Part shown: positions 22,570 through 34,704 of the stretch, one piece after another
Layout of the letters: every line of letters begins with the position of its first letter
Position numbering within the stretch: position 1 is the stretch's first letter
Origin: Phyllostachys edulis
Taxonomy: Eukaryota > Streptophyta > Magnoliopsida > Poales > Poaceae
Assembly (NCBI GenBank): GCA_036346405.1
Contig: CM070566.1
Span: forward strand, 52,753,231 to 52,817,230
Length of the DNA: 64,000 bases
Direction of reading: 5' to 3'
Notes under the pieces: generated by a model
What the model was told of the DNA's origin: nothing
Databases searched by the model: none
Seen by the model: only the letters and a program-made list of their open reading frames with translations
Position numbers and translations under genes: made by a program

Positions 22570-25500
22570 ATGAACACATTGGCAATCTCTCAGAAAATGT
22601 AAGTTTGTGGTTTGAAAAGTAAAGTACTTGACGTTTTCGCACAAAGGCACAACTTGGTCCAAATGCAAGAAAAAGCAAAGAAAATGACCAAGCTGGCTCC
22701 AGAATAGCATAAGCACGTGAGATACAGCAAAAGAAAGCAAGAAAGCTTCCAAATCCAGAGAATCGACAAAAATCTCACTTAAGGTCCATATGAAAGAACA
22801 ATTGTTCTATTTAACCTTAGATCATTGTGAGTCTTCAAGAATTGCAATTCAAGTTCAGAAAAGGCAATAAGACCAAAAGAATGCAATATGAAAGCTCCCC
22901 CTCACTATGATCATCACTTTAAAAGAGAGAATATGAAATTTTAATTTCTCCATTTCTCCCCCTTACAAAACTTCTCCCCCATAACCAAAAAGCTCTTTAT
23001 TAACATTACATTTTCGCTAAATCTTCTCCCCCTTTGACAATGGATTCATCAAGGAATCATCTCTTCCTCTCATCCAGAGATAACAAATGCACAAGAAAGG
23101 AAGAAGCAAAAGAAATGCATGAAATGCAATGAGGTGGCTTCATTTTTGTTTTGATTTTTCAATTTTTAAGTAAAAGAAGCTTTGGAGATTACTCAATTGA
23201 ACAGGCTAGCATTTCTACCATTACTCAAGATACAACAAGCCTGACAAAGCTAGCAAGATCATGTTAAGACATATATAGCAAAGCTAGGCTAATGATCTCA
23301 ATATATCACATGTTGTTGGGTAAAATTAAGCAACGCTTCAAAATTAGCAAGTTCAACAACAGTTATCCGAAAGTGATAATGACCATATCAAAATGTCATT
23401 GTGAGAACCAGAAGCTAGCAAAGACCATCTTAGAGACAAAAAGTCCTAAAATAAATCATTTAGCTCAAGTTTTTGTCAAAAGCCCAATTTTCAACTATTT
23501 TTCATTTGCAATGAATATTCAAGTTGATAAAAGGTCTATCTTAGTAAAGAAGATCCTGGACTAGGAGCCATCCACAATCTCTTCCTAAGCATCAACCAAT
23601 TTGACAATTTGCATTTTTAGCCAAGTGCTAGATCTCAAGCCTCACTGCGACCATCTCAAGCAACAAAAGCTTAAAAGAGTGGTCTAGGTCATCCAAAACT
23701 CCCCCTGAGTTCATGCCTAGTACAATGGCAAGCCGTCTCATGAGAAAGAATTGGTGAGATCAGTTTTTTCGCACAAAAGAGATCATTTTTCATTTTGCAC
23801 AAGGGCTATTTCAGATTCTTTAATGAACTGAAAGCTCAAAGATGTTCGATTCTAGATTCCAGAGCTAACAAAGCAATTTTGACAGGGCCAATGTCACAAA
23901 AGGATCACTAATTGTGCAACTAGCTAAAAGATCCATAAATTGCAATTTTCAGTTCAAGTTATATTAAAAGTTCTAGCTCATTTAGCAAAGACATTGCTGC
24001 ACATGTAAAAGCATGATAATTCTAGCAAGTCAAAGAACTAGACACAATCTTGAGCAAGAATTTGAAATACCAAAGCTCAAGAGGGTAATAAGCAAAGCTT
24101 CATTAATTTAAAAGAAAGAAGCGGTAAAGCTTATATTACAAGTATCTTTTTGTGATTTTTCATATGTATGCAGCATCTTTTTTTTTATTTTCTATATGTA
24201 TGCAATATGATACAATGAGATGCACAAAAGACTTAAAAGCCTAAAAGATCACAAGGATCAAAAAGATCCAAAGAGGATACCACATGAAGAAGGTATCAGA
24301 AAAGATCCACACAAAAGTTCACATGAACAAGGAAAGTTCAGATGAACAGAAAAGGTTCAGAAAAGAACTAAGAAAGTTCCGAAAAGAACCAACTCCCCCT
24401 CAAACCAACCCATAGGGATAAATTATCCCTTACTCGCATCTCAAGGTGGCAAACCTTGTTGAGTCTAAAAAGATTTGAGGGGAGATCTGCCAAAAGGCCT
24501 TGGACTCCACAAAAACTAGCACAAAAACTTCAAACACCACAAGATCTCTAGGAAGACCAACTCGACAAGCTAGGGAGCGAAACACCAACACTAAAAAGCT
24601 TACAGGCAACTCAAAAACCTGCTAACACTAGTGATTGGGAGACAAGCTCGACCTAGGCTGTGAGAAGAATGCATCCTAGTAAATTATGGGATAAGAAGAG
24701 TGCCTAGAAAAGACACGTGCTAGAACAGAGCCTCCTATCTACCCTGAACACAACAAGCCCAAATACTATGCAAGGTAAACTAGGGATACCATACACAAAA
24801 GTAAGGTATAGAAGCTCGAACCTGAGTCACACTGCTTGGCAGTGAGATGTAGTCATGATGGATGAAGATCCATTCCTTGAAGCTTTAGAAGAACCTGATA
24901 CCAATTGTAGAACCGCATGTTCTTCTTCTCAGCTAAAAGACTACACCAAAGAGACAGAAAAAGTCTATGCCTTGGTACTGGGTTAGTGAGACAAAATCTA
25001 GGAAAACAGTACCAAGACACATGACTAGCAAGGATAGCAAAAGATGATCCAAAACTCATTTAAGCATATAATCAACAGTTCATGATATGAGCATGAATAT
25101 AGACAAATCAATTTCAATACATGCTATCCAAGACATGACAAAGCTCAAACTATCCTTAATCAACAATAAGGCATAGGAGCAAGCAAACAAGCACATAGCA
25201 TATCACCCATCATATGTACAGTCATAAATAAAGCATGCTAGTGAAAGCTATGGCAGGACTCATGCATCCACAATTAATCAGTAAAGCACAAACATCATGT
25301 AAGCATGTGGATACATACAGCAAAAATCAATATGAGCAAGATAAATCATATACAAATAGCACAGGCTCATGAAGACAAGACCAAGCTTATACATCCATGG
25401 AAATTAAGAACAATAATATGATACATGGATATATAAGCAAGGTAAAGGCATGATAAAGGATATCAAGGGAATAACACATGCCAAAATGGTACAGGTGAGC

Positions 25501-25718
25501 ACAAAGACAAGCACAACATGCCAAGTCTGAATAATCATGAAGATAAAGGCATGAAGGTATAGGATAGCTCACCAGACATGTGAGAGCACCAATCATGAAA
25601 GCACATGCCTCTTGGAGGCCATCGTTGAGGTGGAGAACCATCAAGTGTACCGATCATGTAATGAAGCAAAAGATTAGAATCCTTTAAGTCCATGTTCTCT
25701 AACCCGCGTTCTTGGTAC
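22570..25718 (-). other. Internal non-coding region of the gag-only element
   Basis: About 3.1 kb, AT-rich, with many CTCCCCC/GGGGGAG blocks and A-rich stretches. No protease, integrase, reverse transcriptase or RNase H motif in any frame. A pol gene would be expected here in an autonomous copy. Some short ORFs (23292-23564 plus, 25387-25644 minus) have no homology I can see. Confidence 0.7.
24891..24912 (-). other. Second primer-site/LTR-edge-like motif inside the element
   Basis: CCTGATACCAATTGTAGAAC here closely matches the true primer-site/LTR edge TCTGATACCAATTGTAGGAC at 27814. It could be the edge of a nested or recombined LTR starting at 24906, but no partner end was found. Confidence 0.45.
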
Positions 25719-26600
25719 CTACACATGAGAAAGGCAAGGTGTCCAAGTCTTGGGTCCCGAAGGGTTAGAGAGCAAATGCTTGGGAACCCAAACCTTGGAC
25801 ACACCACCACCAGAAGTAGTCGAAACATTATGTGAGTTAGCATGATGCAAATGATGGTTCATGCAAGAAGATCCAACATCAACCTTGAAGGCATGTCGCG
25901 AGTGGACAACTCGATGAGGAAAACGAGGTCCATCTCTAGGAAAGCGGCGATGTCCTTGCTTGAAAGCACCAAGATGAGAACCAACAAAAGCATCAAAAGA
26001 ACTCACACATCCTCGCCGTGGGTGTGTACCTCGATGAACAATACGAGGTCCACCTCTTGGAAAACGGCGGAAATCCTGCCTCGGGGCAGCTCGTGGACCA
26101 AAACCAAAACTGTGCAAACCATGTCCACGGTGCTGTCCGACACCACTAGAAAAGGTGTCAAAGAAGCCATCAACAAATCGAGTCTTCATGCTTGGCTCTT
26201 TAGTGTGCATGTCATGAGAAAGACTATGCCCACTAGGAGACTTAGAAGCATGAGCTCGACGCAAATGTCTTGCACGCCGAAAAGCGAGATCCACATGATG
26301 TCCATTCTTCCCACAAAATGAGCAATCTTTGTAAAGGTCTACTAGTAGACACGGTCAGAGAGGACGAAGCACCATTATGGCTCAAAGAAGAAGTCTGGAA
26401 GAACTAGCATCATGACTCGTCCTCAGATCGACACTAGACCCACGCATAGCATGAGAAAGGCTATGTGTGTTCCTAGAAAATACGACGACGCACTCGGCGC
26501 TCATGTTTCAAGCGTCGAAAGCAAAACCCAAGAGTGTGTCCATTCTTCTTACAAAATATGCAATGGTACTTCTCTTTTGAAGATTTAGTACCATTTGAGA
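25719..26600 (-). pseudogene. Gag C-terminal region with zinc knuckles (frameshifted)
   Basis: Minus strand. A canonical CCHC knuckle, CIFCKKNGHTLGFC, is encoded at 26562-26521. A second copy, CSFCGKNGHHVDLA, at about 26326-26285 has lost its last Cys. Downstream, in the frame starting at 26294, comes a basic stretch with a near-repeat (RRFPRGGPRIVHR / RRFPRDGPRFPHR), ending with KVWVPKHLLSNPSGPKTW, like the end of some copia gag proteins. These parts are in different frames from each other and from the upstream coiled coil. CCHC knuckles bind RNA in packaging. Confidence 0.7.
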
Positions 26601-26675
26601 AAGAAGCACATTTGTCTTTTGAAATCCGTTGGACAACACAAGAAGAGTCCGAAAGTCGAACTCACCAAAGAAGAG

Positions 26676-27779
26676 CTATCCAAAGCGATGCCACAAAACC
26701 AACATCAAGTGACTCACGTTTAGCACAAAAGACTCCAACTCCGAATGCAAAGATGCAAGAGAAATCTTAAAAACATCAATCTCGGAGTGAAGGCAAATAC
26801 AAGAGTCACAAGATTTGGCGCTCATATCATCGCGCAAAGACTCAATCTCGCTCTTCAATGAAATGCAAGATGTGCAAGAAATTAATGATGCTTTCGAATT
26901 AAGCATGCAGTTCAAAGCATCAATTTCAGTTTCTAAACAAGCACAATTCTTGCAAGAGACTAAACTATCCTTAAGCAATTTTTCATGTTCTAAGCACATG
27001 CTACAAGGCCTAGCTTCAATTTCAATAATCTCAGCCCTAGCATTCTCTAATTGCTCAAGGTGAAAGGAATTAGTCAATTTAAGCTTCTCAAAATCAGCAA
27101 GCATGCCTACACAAGAATCACAATTATTTCTAGCCATAGAACTAAGATTGCCTATTTCTAACTTAGCATTGTCAAGTTCATGATGTAAGGCAATACAAGA
27201 ATCACATGGCATAGAAGCATTTGATTTCAATAATTCATTTTCAGTTTTTAGGCATGCAAAAGAGTTATTCAGGTTCTCCATGTCTACAAGCAATGAATCA
27301 TAAGCATTCATGGAGGTTTTCAATTCGGCAAGCTCATGAGACAAATCACCTTTCTCTTTTTCTAACAATTTGACTTTCTTTCTAAGAGCAAGCAGTTTAA
27401 GATCATATGAATATAAGACATTAACGAGTTTTTCTTTGCTCACCTTGCTTAGCTCAAGTAGGGGATCGTCCTCATAAGAGTCATCACTATCATCAAAAAG
27501 CTCATCATCAGAATCCTCTCCATCATGTTCATCCTCAAAAGCTGCTGTGCATATGTCACTAGGCTTCTTCTCCTTGGGCTCCAAAAGTGACTCATCCCTG
27601 AAACTAGGACAATCAAAACAAAAGGATTTGCCACAGATATCACAGGAGACTTCCTCCTCCATCGCCATTAGACTTATCATACATTCAAATATTTTGTTAT
27701 GGCCAACACCATTGGTAAAAGAACCACGACAAGATGCAAGGAAACGCTCACAAGTCCTCACACTAGTCGCCATGCTCAA
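26676..27779 (-). CDS. Gag-like coiled-coil protein of the non-autonomous LTR element
   Basis: A 367-codon ORF, the longest in the internal region, starting 46 bp inside the primer site. Near the N-terminus is a CDICGKSFCFDCP motif (two CxxC pairs), then a very acidic stretch (DEHDGEDSDDELFDDSDD), then a long heptad-rich region with repeated CDSC/CxxC motifs every 30-40 residues. This is the gag-like N-terminal protein of some grass copia-type elements, known to me only as an unclassified retrotransposon protein. It ends by frameshift before the zinc knuckles. Likely structural (capsid-like); no enzyme motif. Start chosen at the first ATG after the primer site. Confidence 0.7.
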   Translation of the reverse strand: MSMATSVRTCERFLASCRGSFTNGVGHNKIFECMISLMAMEEEVSCDICGKSFCFDCPSFRDESLLEPKEKKPSDICTAAFEDEHDGEDSDDELFDDSDDSYEDDPLLELSKVSKEKLVNVLYSYDLKLLALRKKVKLLEKEKGDLSHELAELKTSMNAYDSLLVDMENLNNSFACLKTENELLKSNASMPCDSCIALHHELDNAKLEIGNLSSMARNNCDSCVGMLADFEKLKLTNSFHLEQLENARAEIIEIEARPCSMCLEHEKLLKDSLVSCKNCACLETEIDALNCMLNSKASLISCTSCISLKSEIESLRDDMSAKSCDSCICLHSEIDVFKISLASLHSELESFVLNVSHLMLVLWHRFG

Positions 27780-27810
27780 AGATCAATAAAGATCACAAAA
27801 GAGCAAACTT

Positions 27811-27823
27811 GGCTCTGATACCA
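27811..27823 (-). other. Primer-binding site (initiator Met tRNA)
   Basis: Minus strand TGGTATCAGAGCC, two bases after the 5' LTR end. It is an exact match to the plant initiator-Met tRNA type. Confidence 0.93.
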
Positions 27824-27825
27824 AT

Positions 27826-30432
27826 TGTAGGACCGGAAAGGCGACTAGAGGGGGGGTGAATAGGCGCTTTCTCAATTTTTCACCTCGATCGAACTCAACA
27901 CTACTTTCACTCCAATAGCTATAAAAGCTATGAAGATCTGTATACAGGCACAGCGGATGACCTGTGTTGAATTCGATCAAACCCCTAAGCAAAAGCCTAA
28001 TCAACTCAAAGCTGCATCAAGCACATCAACATATCATAGCCGCATAAACAAAATCCAAGGTGCTGCTGCTTATATTCACCTCCAGATAAATAAGCCACTG
28101 CTCACATGACAAGCAAAAAGACTGCATCCAAAATAGATTCAAAGCAATGAAGAACTGAACAAGGAACTGCACTGAACTATCAGTTTTTCACCGAGACTAA
28201 AAGACGCCGAGGCTCCTGTTTTTCAATGGTCTACAAGCCGACGCCCTCGGCATTTCTCCCAGGCGCTCAAAACAGGCGCATCATCTTTTCTGCGGGCGCA
28301 GCAATGAAGTGACAAAGCTCTGCTCTACAAGTCTTTGCAAATACGACTCAGATAACTCTTTTACGGCGGTGCAAAAGACAGATCAAATCAAAGAGCAGGA
28401 TGCAAAGAAAATGGTAGCCACAAACAGATAAAAAAAAACAGCTCAAGTAAAACAAATTATACTCAAAACAGTGAAATGAATTTTACACAAGTTGATGGGA
28501 CAAGTCGCTGCCTCACTTTGATGATTCACAGACCGAAGGTAAAGCAAAAACATCAGCACCGCCAAGGGCTTTATCTGGCAGACAAGCCGCCGGTTTTTTC
28601 GGACAGGTTCTACAAGCGGCCGCATGCACTCACCAACAAGAGGAAAACGCCGCTCCACAGCTCTGTTTTTCATATCAGTCGCTACTCTCAGATTTTTGCT
28701 AAGCACTAAAAGCCGCCACCCAGATCCTTGTCTACCGAACAGAAAATGATTAGCTGCCGCAAGCCTGATGCACAAACAAGCAGTCAACAGGAAATAGACT
28801 GAACCAAAAGCAAGAAAAACTGCATTCAAGAAATAAAAACTGAACTCAGGCAATCAAAGCAAAGGACTTATCATAGAGCTACCAAGCAATAAAAACCAAA
28901 CTCCAATTTCTACCGTCACGGACACTGCCGCAGAATCTTGCTAATCCGGGCTGGACAGAGACCCGCATCATTGAGCAGCAACAAATCCCATTGAGCACAT
29001 CAAAACACAAACCAGCTGGCCGCACAGGAAATAAAAGAAACTGCTGACGATACAAGGATAGCCGAGATAAAAAAAATCTAACAGCAAAGCACCGTTTTTC
29101 CTCTACAAGGGCATGGCGCCGCCGCCCAGATCCAAATTCTGTCTGCTCGCTCGGCCAGAGATCTGGTTTTCTGCGGGTGCTCAACACGCAAAGAAAAAGA
29201 GGCCAAGACGAGTTATCAACTACAGCCGGTGCTGGTCTAGCAGACGCTCAACAATTAAAAACCAAAGATTCAGTCGCATCAAGAAAATTGAAGGCAGACA
29301 CAGTAGAAATCAACACCACAAACGAGACGACATACGAGGCAGAAAAGTAATCTCAGATGGCTTCCAAATAACGAAGATCTTGCAGCATCATATCATACAG
29401 TGGCTGGCGTATATCCTCTTACACGCAAAAACAAAAACGGCCATGACTTCAGCCGCCGGAGCCTATCTATTTTCTATCGGCGCTAGAGGCCCTGGTTTGC
29501 CTCCCAGGCCATTACAGGGCACAGCAATATTTGGGGGCACTACAGGCAGGCATACAAGCCGCCACACAAAAGCTCCCCTTTTTCTCTTGGCAGCCTCAAA
29601 ACCTAATGTCCCATCATCTATTCCTTTTATAGGGCAACCCTAACCCTAAAAACCTTAATGGGCTTCCGTTAAGGCCCAACATCAATGGAACACACACGCA
29701 CGCATCTCAAAGCGTCGTCTTCATCGTCAATTGATCTAAACCGCTTCACAATGCGCCGACCCGCACCGCGGCTTAGTCAAAAGGTCACCAAGACGGTATT
29801 TGGTAAAATTACCAAAATACCCTTTCTCGATCCTTTCCAAAAGACCGAGTCCATCCAGTCGAAGCAATCGCATGCTCCGCCACGTGTAGGTTGATCAACG
29901 GCTCCATGTCGTCAAGTCTCTCCCGTCCGGATCCCACCGGCACCACTGAGCACTTGCAACGACTCCCGCGCCGCTTGATCCAACCAGTCGCACCGAACTG
30001 CCCGTTCGGTCATCCATGTCCATTCTGCGCCATGCTTGAGTCACTTGACCTCACCCGGCATCCTTGATCGTTCTGGACCTCAGCTCTCCAAGCTTAGTCC
30101 CGATCCTCCTCGCCGTTGACCGTCATTGACCTGCAAGCCACCTGCACAGCAATAGACACGCAAACACGAATCCGGGAATAAGTTCTTCACAACTTGACCC
30201 ACGTTAGCCAAAACATGCAATATGCAACACATATGCATTATCAACAAGGATATGACCTATCCCAAAATCAGATCACCACTTAAATCAACAATCAGCACAA
30301 AAGCCGGTCAGACCGCCGCTGACCTGACAGATCTGAAACTTTGTCGAAAACACATGAAACTTCAAACCAAAAGCCACATTACCAATTGTTTCATCATCCT
30401 AAGATCATGGGCATATCCCCATGATATCCACA
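27826..30432 (-). mobile_element. 5' LTR of the 10.4-kb gag-only element
   Basis: 2607 bp. On the minus strand it starts TGTGGATATCATGGGGATAT at 30432 and ends CCGGTCCTACA at 27826, next to the primer site. The flanking TAATA at 30433-30437 equals that at 19984. A diverged solo copy of the same family is at 51329-53251. Confidence 0.95.
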
Positions 30433-31930
30433 TAATATAACTTGCATTGCTAGTTGTATAAAACTGGTTTTGGGCCTAGTTAATTACCTACTTGTCTTTA
30501 TGTCTCCTTGATTACTTTGCAATCAACATGTTGACATGTTCCCTTTGGAAGCTGTAGCATGGGTATTTTCTTTGTTGGACATTCTTGTTTACCAACAGGG
30601 GTATCGTGTTTGCCTAGCCATGCTTTAATAGACGTCGTTCTCACCTTGAATCATCAATGTTAATTCACCTTGAATCATTAAAATGAAGTATGGCCCTGTG
30701 TAAGGCTACGACATTTATTGTCACCTTAACTAAAATTTGTGTGCCAAGACTAGGGTGGTCCTCTGGCCAGGTTGAACCCAACAATGATGAACTTGACTAA
30801 AGAACTATGGAACCGTGGCAATGCCACTTGATGAAATTGTGGTGCTAGGACTAGGGTGGTCCTTTGGCCAGGGAGAAACCCCAAATGCTTTATGCTCGGG
30901 CGAGTGGAAGGTGGTTAGTGTGGGTGCAGGAAGCACATTGGGATGTGGATGGTCTCGCCTGAGCAAACAACTAAGGACTTAACCTTGAACCATTGATCTG
31001 GGTCATCTCGTGCAACCACATGTCCAGGATGGGGTGGACCGGGTTTAATAATCAGAGAAGCCTGAGTTGGTTCTGTGATGGTTGAGAATGGCACAAGAGG
31101 GGGCCAGGACGGCGAAACCTTAGCGAGCAGAACCGAGTCAAGTGGACCTTTGTAAAGACCTGGTGGTGGTCTCTACTTGATTCACACATCTAAGGAAACA
31201 TATGTTATATCAAGCGACTACCTCTTGTGGGTAAAGTGTGCAACCTCTACAGAGTGTAAATCTATTTGAATAGCCGCGGCCTCGGTTATGGTCATGCCTG
31301 GAGACTTCACGCAAGGGGTAGATTTTTTTTCTTCAAAGGGTGGTGACCTTGAGCAGGTCTTGTGTGTGTTGGAGTGGTCCGAGCTGTGATTAGGGTGATC
31401 ACAGTGAGGTCTGGGTGTGGATAGGGTGTCCACGGGTATTTTCAAAGAACCTGTGTATTTATGTATATCTCTTTTAACTTGGGCTTTGTAATCTACTTAT
31501 GCTATTTACTGTCAAATATTGCTTTTCTACAAACTAACCTTACAGCTCTCAATTGTCAAGCCGTGCATAAATATTAATTGCATATATTTTTCCCACGGCT
31601 TGCTGAGTACATTCAAAGTACTCATGGCTTGTGCTCTCTGTTTTAATCAGCAGAAGAAGGAGATCCAGGAAGTCTTGTGCTCTTTGAAGGAGAGCTCTTT
31701 TGAAGACCTTGCGCATAGGAGACGTCCTCCACTCGGTAGCTTGTGGGCTTGCCGAATGGCTTCCCGTGGTTTTATGTTTCTGCTGCAGGTTCTCTTTTGA
31801 GCTGTAAGCCCGCGGGGCAACCCTGTAAAAACCTTGACCTTAAGGTATTTTGCTAATAATATATGTTAATTTGTCCGCTTCATCTTTTGTGCTTGTGGTA
31901 TAGAATTGATTACACCAATTGTTGAGCCTA
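30433..31930 (+). mobile_element. Gypsy-like LTR remnant, right part
   Basis: Continues the sequence broken at 19988. It holds long-LTR features: two copies of AGACTAGGGTGGTCCT-like sequence (about 30748 and 30848), a CTACCTCTTGTGGGTAAAGTG stretch, and CTTGCTGAGTACATTCAAAGTACTC near 31600. No primer site or polypurine tract was found at the ends, and the right border is uncertain. A tract of GACCTCC/CTCCAGG repeats runs at 31980-32090. Confidence 0.5.
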
Positions 31931-32101
31931 TGCGAGCTAGCCAATCTGATCCTGGGACTCGCTCGTGATGCACAGAGACTGGGAGACCTCCTCGGGTGGT
32001 CTTGGAGGACCTCCCAGACCTCCAGGTGGTCCTATCGGACCTCTTGGGAGGCCCTGGGAGATTTTCTCCAGGAGCTCCCGAGACAGGTCCTCACACGATT
32101 G
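31931..32101. repeat. Short imperfect GGGAGACCTCC-type repeats
   Basis: Alternating CTCCCAG/CTGGGAG and GGTGGTC/GACCTC units give a small self-complementary region. Origin unknown. Confidence 0.5.
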
Positions 32102-32104
32102 TTA

Positions 32105-32449
32105 GAGCATCTTCAGTGTATTGAACCGACGTCGATTCAAAGAGATACAACGTAAGCATTAAAGGAACTGGACTTGTTTTTCTCCAATGTATTGATCCAA
32201 TTCTTAATAATAACTAGGACTTATATTACATTAAAAAACCACAAAAATAATATCTTCTCTCAACCACACTCTCTCCTATGTAGTTGTTTAATGCTCATAT
32301 GAGTTGTTTAACGCTTTGAATCGACTTCTATGTAGAGTCCGGTTCCAGAATTTTTTTTTGTTGGAATCAATCATTCCAATGTATTGAATTGATTCAATAT
32401 CTCCTCTCTCCTTCTTTGAACCGACTAAAACAACACATTGGAAATGGTC
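32105..32449. mobile_element. Harbinger-type MITE, split by a solo LTR
   Basis: Left end GAGCATCTTCAGTGTATTG after TTA (32102-32104). The right end ..CAACACATTGGAAATGGTC is followed by a solo LTR. The MITE's own last bases reappear as TGCTC at 34697-34701, followed by TTA (34702-34704). Removing the LTR gives inverted ends GAGCATYTYCARTGTRTTG and a TTA duplication, as in PIF/Harbinger MITEs. Confidence 0.88.
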
Positions 32450-34696
32450 TGTAACACCCCAGCCCAACACTGAGCCTGGAATGCCACTAAACTACCTTTT
32501 CAACTAATATTCATTAACACACTATAGAATTTCAGCAACCAAAACATTAATAAAACCCATCCATGAGTCACACTAGAACATGAATAAAGACTTATCAAGC
32601 ATGAATAAGTAAGAGAGGGAAACATAGCAAGATAATAAGTCTAAAACAGCACCAAACCAGTAAATCCAAAACCTTGGAACGAACCTAGACTAGTCCAAAA
32701 CATTCATCTAAGATTTATCAATTTCTAACATGTCCTAAAAGTAGTCCAGTAGTAAGGAATCAAATGGTTCTCATGGCAAAATAATCATCTGTCTGAAATA
32801 TGAAACTATCCCATGTGCACTAGTCCCTTTCAATCGTAGCGCCATCAACGATCGCCTAAAAACAACAAAGAAGCAAGGGTGAGTCCACGACTCAGCAAAT
32901 ACATCAATATACAACGAACAATGATAAATCAATAGTATTCAATATCTTCATTATCATCACATATCCTTCTATTAATATTCTCATGCCATTTTCTTCTCTT
33001 TGTTTTCACATACATTCATCTCATATCTCAATGCAACTCTATTCTACATGTCCACATGCACTTCTTTCGCGTATACCGGTATAGCATGAGTGAACGGTTG
33101 CGACAACGTTCACTCCGAAGCCCGCTCCTCCTCAAGAATCGGGGACCTCCTCCACTCCCGTGGAGTTGTGATCAATCATGATCACCTGCTCATATGCAAA
33201 GATGCTTATGAATGCAAAGATGCATAATTTCATCATACTCATCGTATCAATTTTTCTTCATGTTCATCAACAATTAAGATATGGTCATACCATTCCATTG
33301 CTTGCAATTAAATAAAAATAAAAGCACAACAATAATGGTAATGAACGATAAAGAAATACAGTGATCAATCATTGATTACTGTCTACTATGCATTTGCCTT
33401 TACTAGTTACGACGTACGGTTTGGCTAGAAGATGGCAATAAGCACGACGTCTCTCCTACATTGAATACTTAAATTTCAATACAAGCTATAGCATTACAAG
33501 AACAACAATTAATTTACATCGCTCCTACATGTCCCCTAAATCCACAACGCTTCCCCAATACCGAACAGTCACCCATTGCTATCCTGGTACTAAAAAGGAC
33601 GTAACTTTTGACTCACAAGTCCGATCATGGCAAACCATCCCATTCTGGAATCTACACAAAATTCTCTACCTTTTCTTAGATTACCATGACTTCTAATTAA
33701 ATCATCTCCCCCCGCCACCCCCCCCCCCCCGTTTTTATCCCAGAAGACCGACCTGTTATCTTCTGGACAGCGGGTCTTATTAAATTCATAACTTGAAAAT
33801 TACCCGTCCGCTCGACATAATTAAATACTGTATGGAAAGATACTGAAATTATCTACAATTAACTAGTAGATGATATTTCCAAAATTTGGCACTAAGGTAC
33901 CCGAATAAATCGTACAACAGAACAACAGACCAAAACCAATCTATTGTTCGTTATCTCTCCGACTAGAAACATACTAATATTGTCTCTTACTGTGCCAGTG
34001 GAACGCATGCATGCAAAAGATCTTGCACTACTAAATAATTCTAGCGCTAGTTGCTGCATGTTCTTGCACTACTAATTAACACTATCTAATTCATCTCCCT
34101 TACTACTCCAATTAAATAATCATAGCAACAATTCAGCCGATGCATATAAATCACTCTATCACATAGCATAGCTAGTAATTAAATAATCAAAGAAGTACAC
34201 TATTAATTAATCCACTACCTCTGCCACCATATGCTTTCATGCAGCACAGCCAACTACCTATAGAACGCCAGCATTCACTTGAATCACTTCCCATTATCTA
34301 TCGCAGCAGAGCAAAGAAACAACACGACAAACCGACGCACGGCAGTGAACGGCCGGCTGGAAATTTCCACGCTCGGGCAGGTGGCTACGCACGGGGCGAG
34401 CAACGCGCTGCGGCAAAAGATAGGCCGAGCGACCATGCGGCACGGCGCTGGCCGAACAGCGTGTAGCAGTGGAGGAAACGAAGCGCAGCAAAAAAAAAAA
34501 AAAGACGATGACTGCTGGCGGCGCACGATGGGCAAAGAGAAAAGACTGCTAGGGTTTCTAGAATTCGCTCCTCCATGATTCTTTTAAATGGCAGACTTAA
34601 CTCCTCCTTGAAAACTCTAAAATATCTCATTTTTATATATCCTTTTTTATCTAATAACGTACGAGTTATCAAGAGAGTTAATTTCAGAATATTACA
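32450..34696 (+). mobile_element. Solo LTR, family TGTAACACCCC (copy A)
   Basis: 2247 bp from TGTAACACCCCAGCCC to CAGAATATTACA. The flanking bases TGGTC (32445-32449) and TGCTC (34697-34701) match at 4 of 5. No primer site or polypurine tract is adjacent, so this is a solo LTR. Inside are CTCAGCAAATACATC and a TATACCGGTATAGCATGAG / ACGTTCACTC section shared with 43788-46096. ORFs at 34239-34578 are GC-rich noise in the LTR. Confidence 0.85.
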
Positions 34697-34704
34697 TGCT
34701 CTTA

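Larger units (their letters stand above)
19989..30432 (-). mobile_element. Complete non-autonomous LTR retrotransposon (gag, no pol)
   Basis: LTR-PPT-internal-PBS-LTR in minus orientation: LTRs 27826-30432 and 19989-22557, internal 5268 bp, TSD TAATA. Only gag-like coding is present. A complete structure without pol fits a large non-autonomous derivative that would depend on enzymes from a relative. The zinc knuckles and C-terminal motif point to a copia-type relative, but without pol the superfamily is not certain. Confidence 0.88.

Noticed and set aside
25842..26321. Plus-strand ORF of 159 codons in the gag region
   Set aside because: Antisense shadow of the gag C-terminal frame, which carries recognisable zinc knuckles.
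20595..29643. ORFs repeated at 20.6-21.6 and 28.4-29.6 kb as genes
   Set aside because: They lie in the two LTRs of one retrotransposon and their frames are broken differently in each copy.
34239..34578. Small gene in GC-rich 34.2-34.6 kb
   Set aside because: Inside solo LTR copy A; frames overlap on both strands and show no homology.
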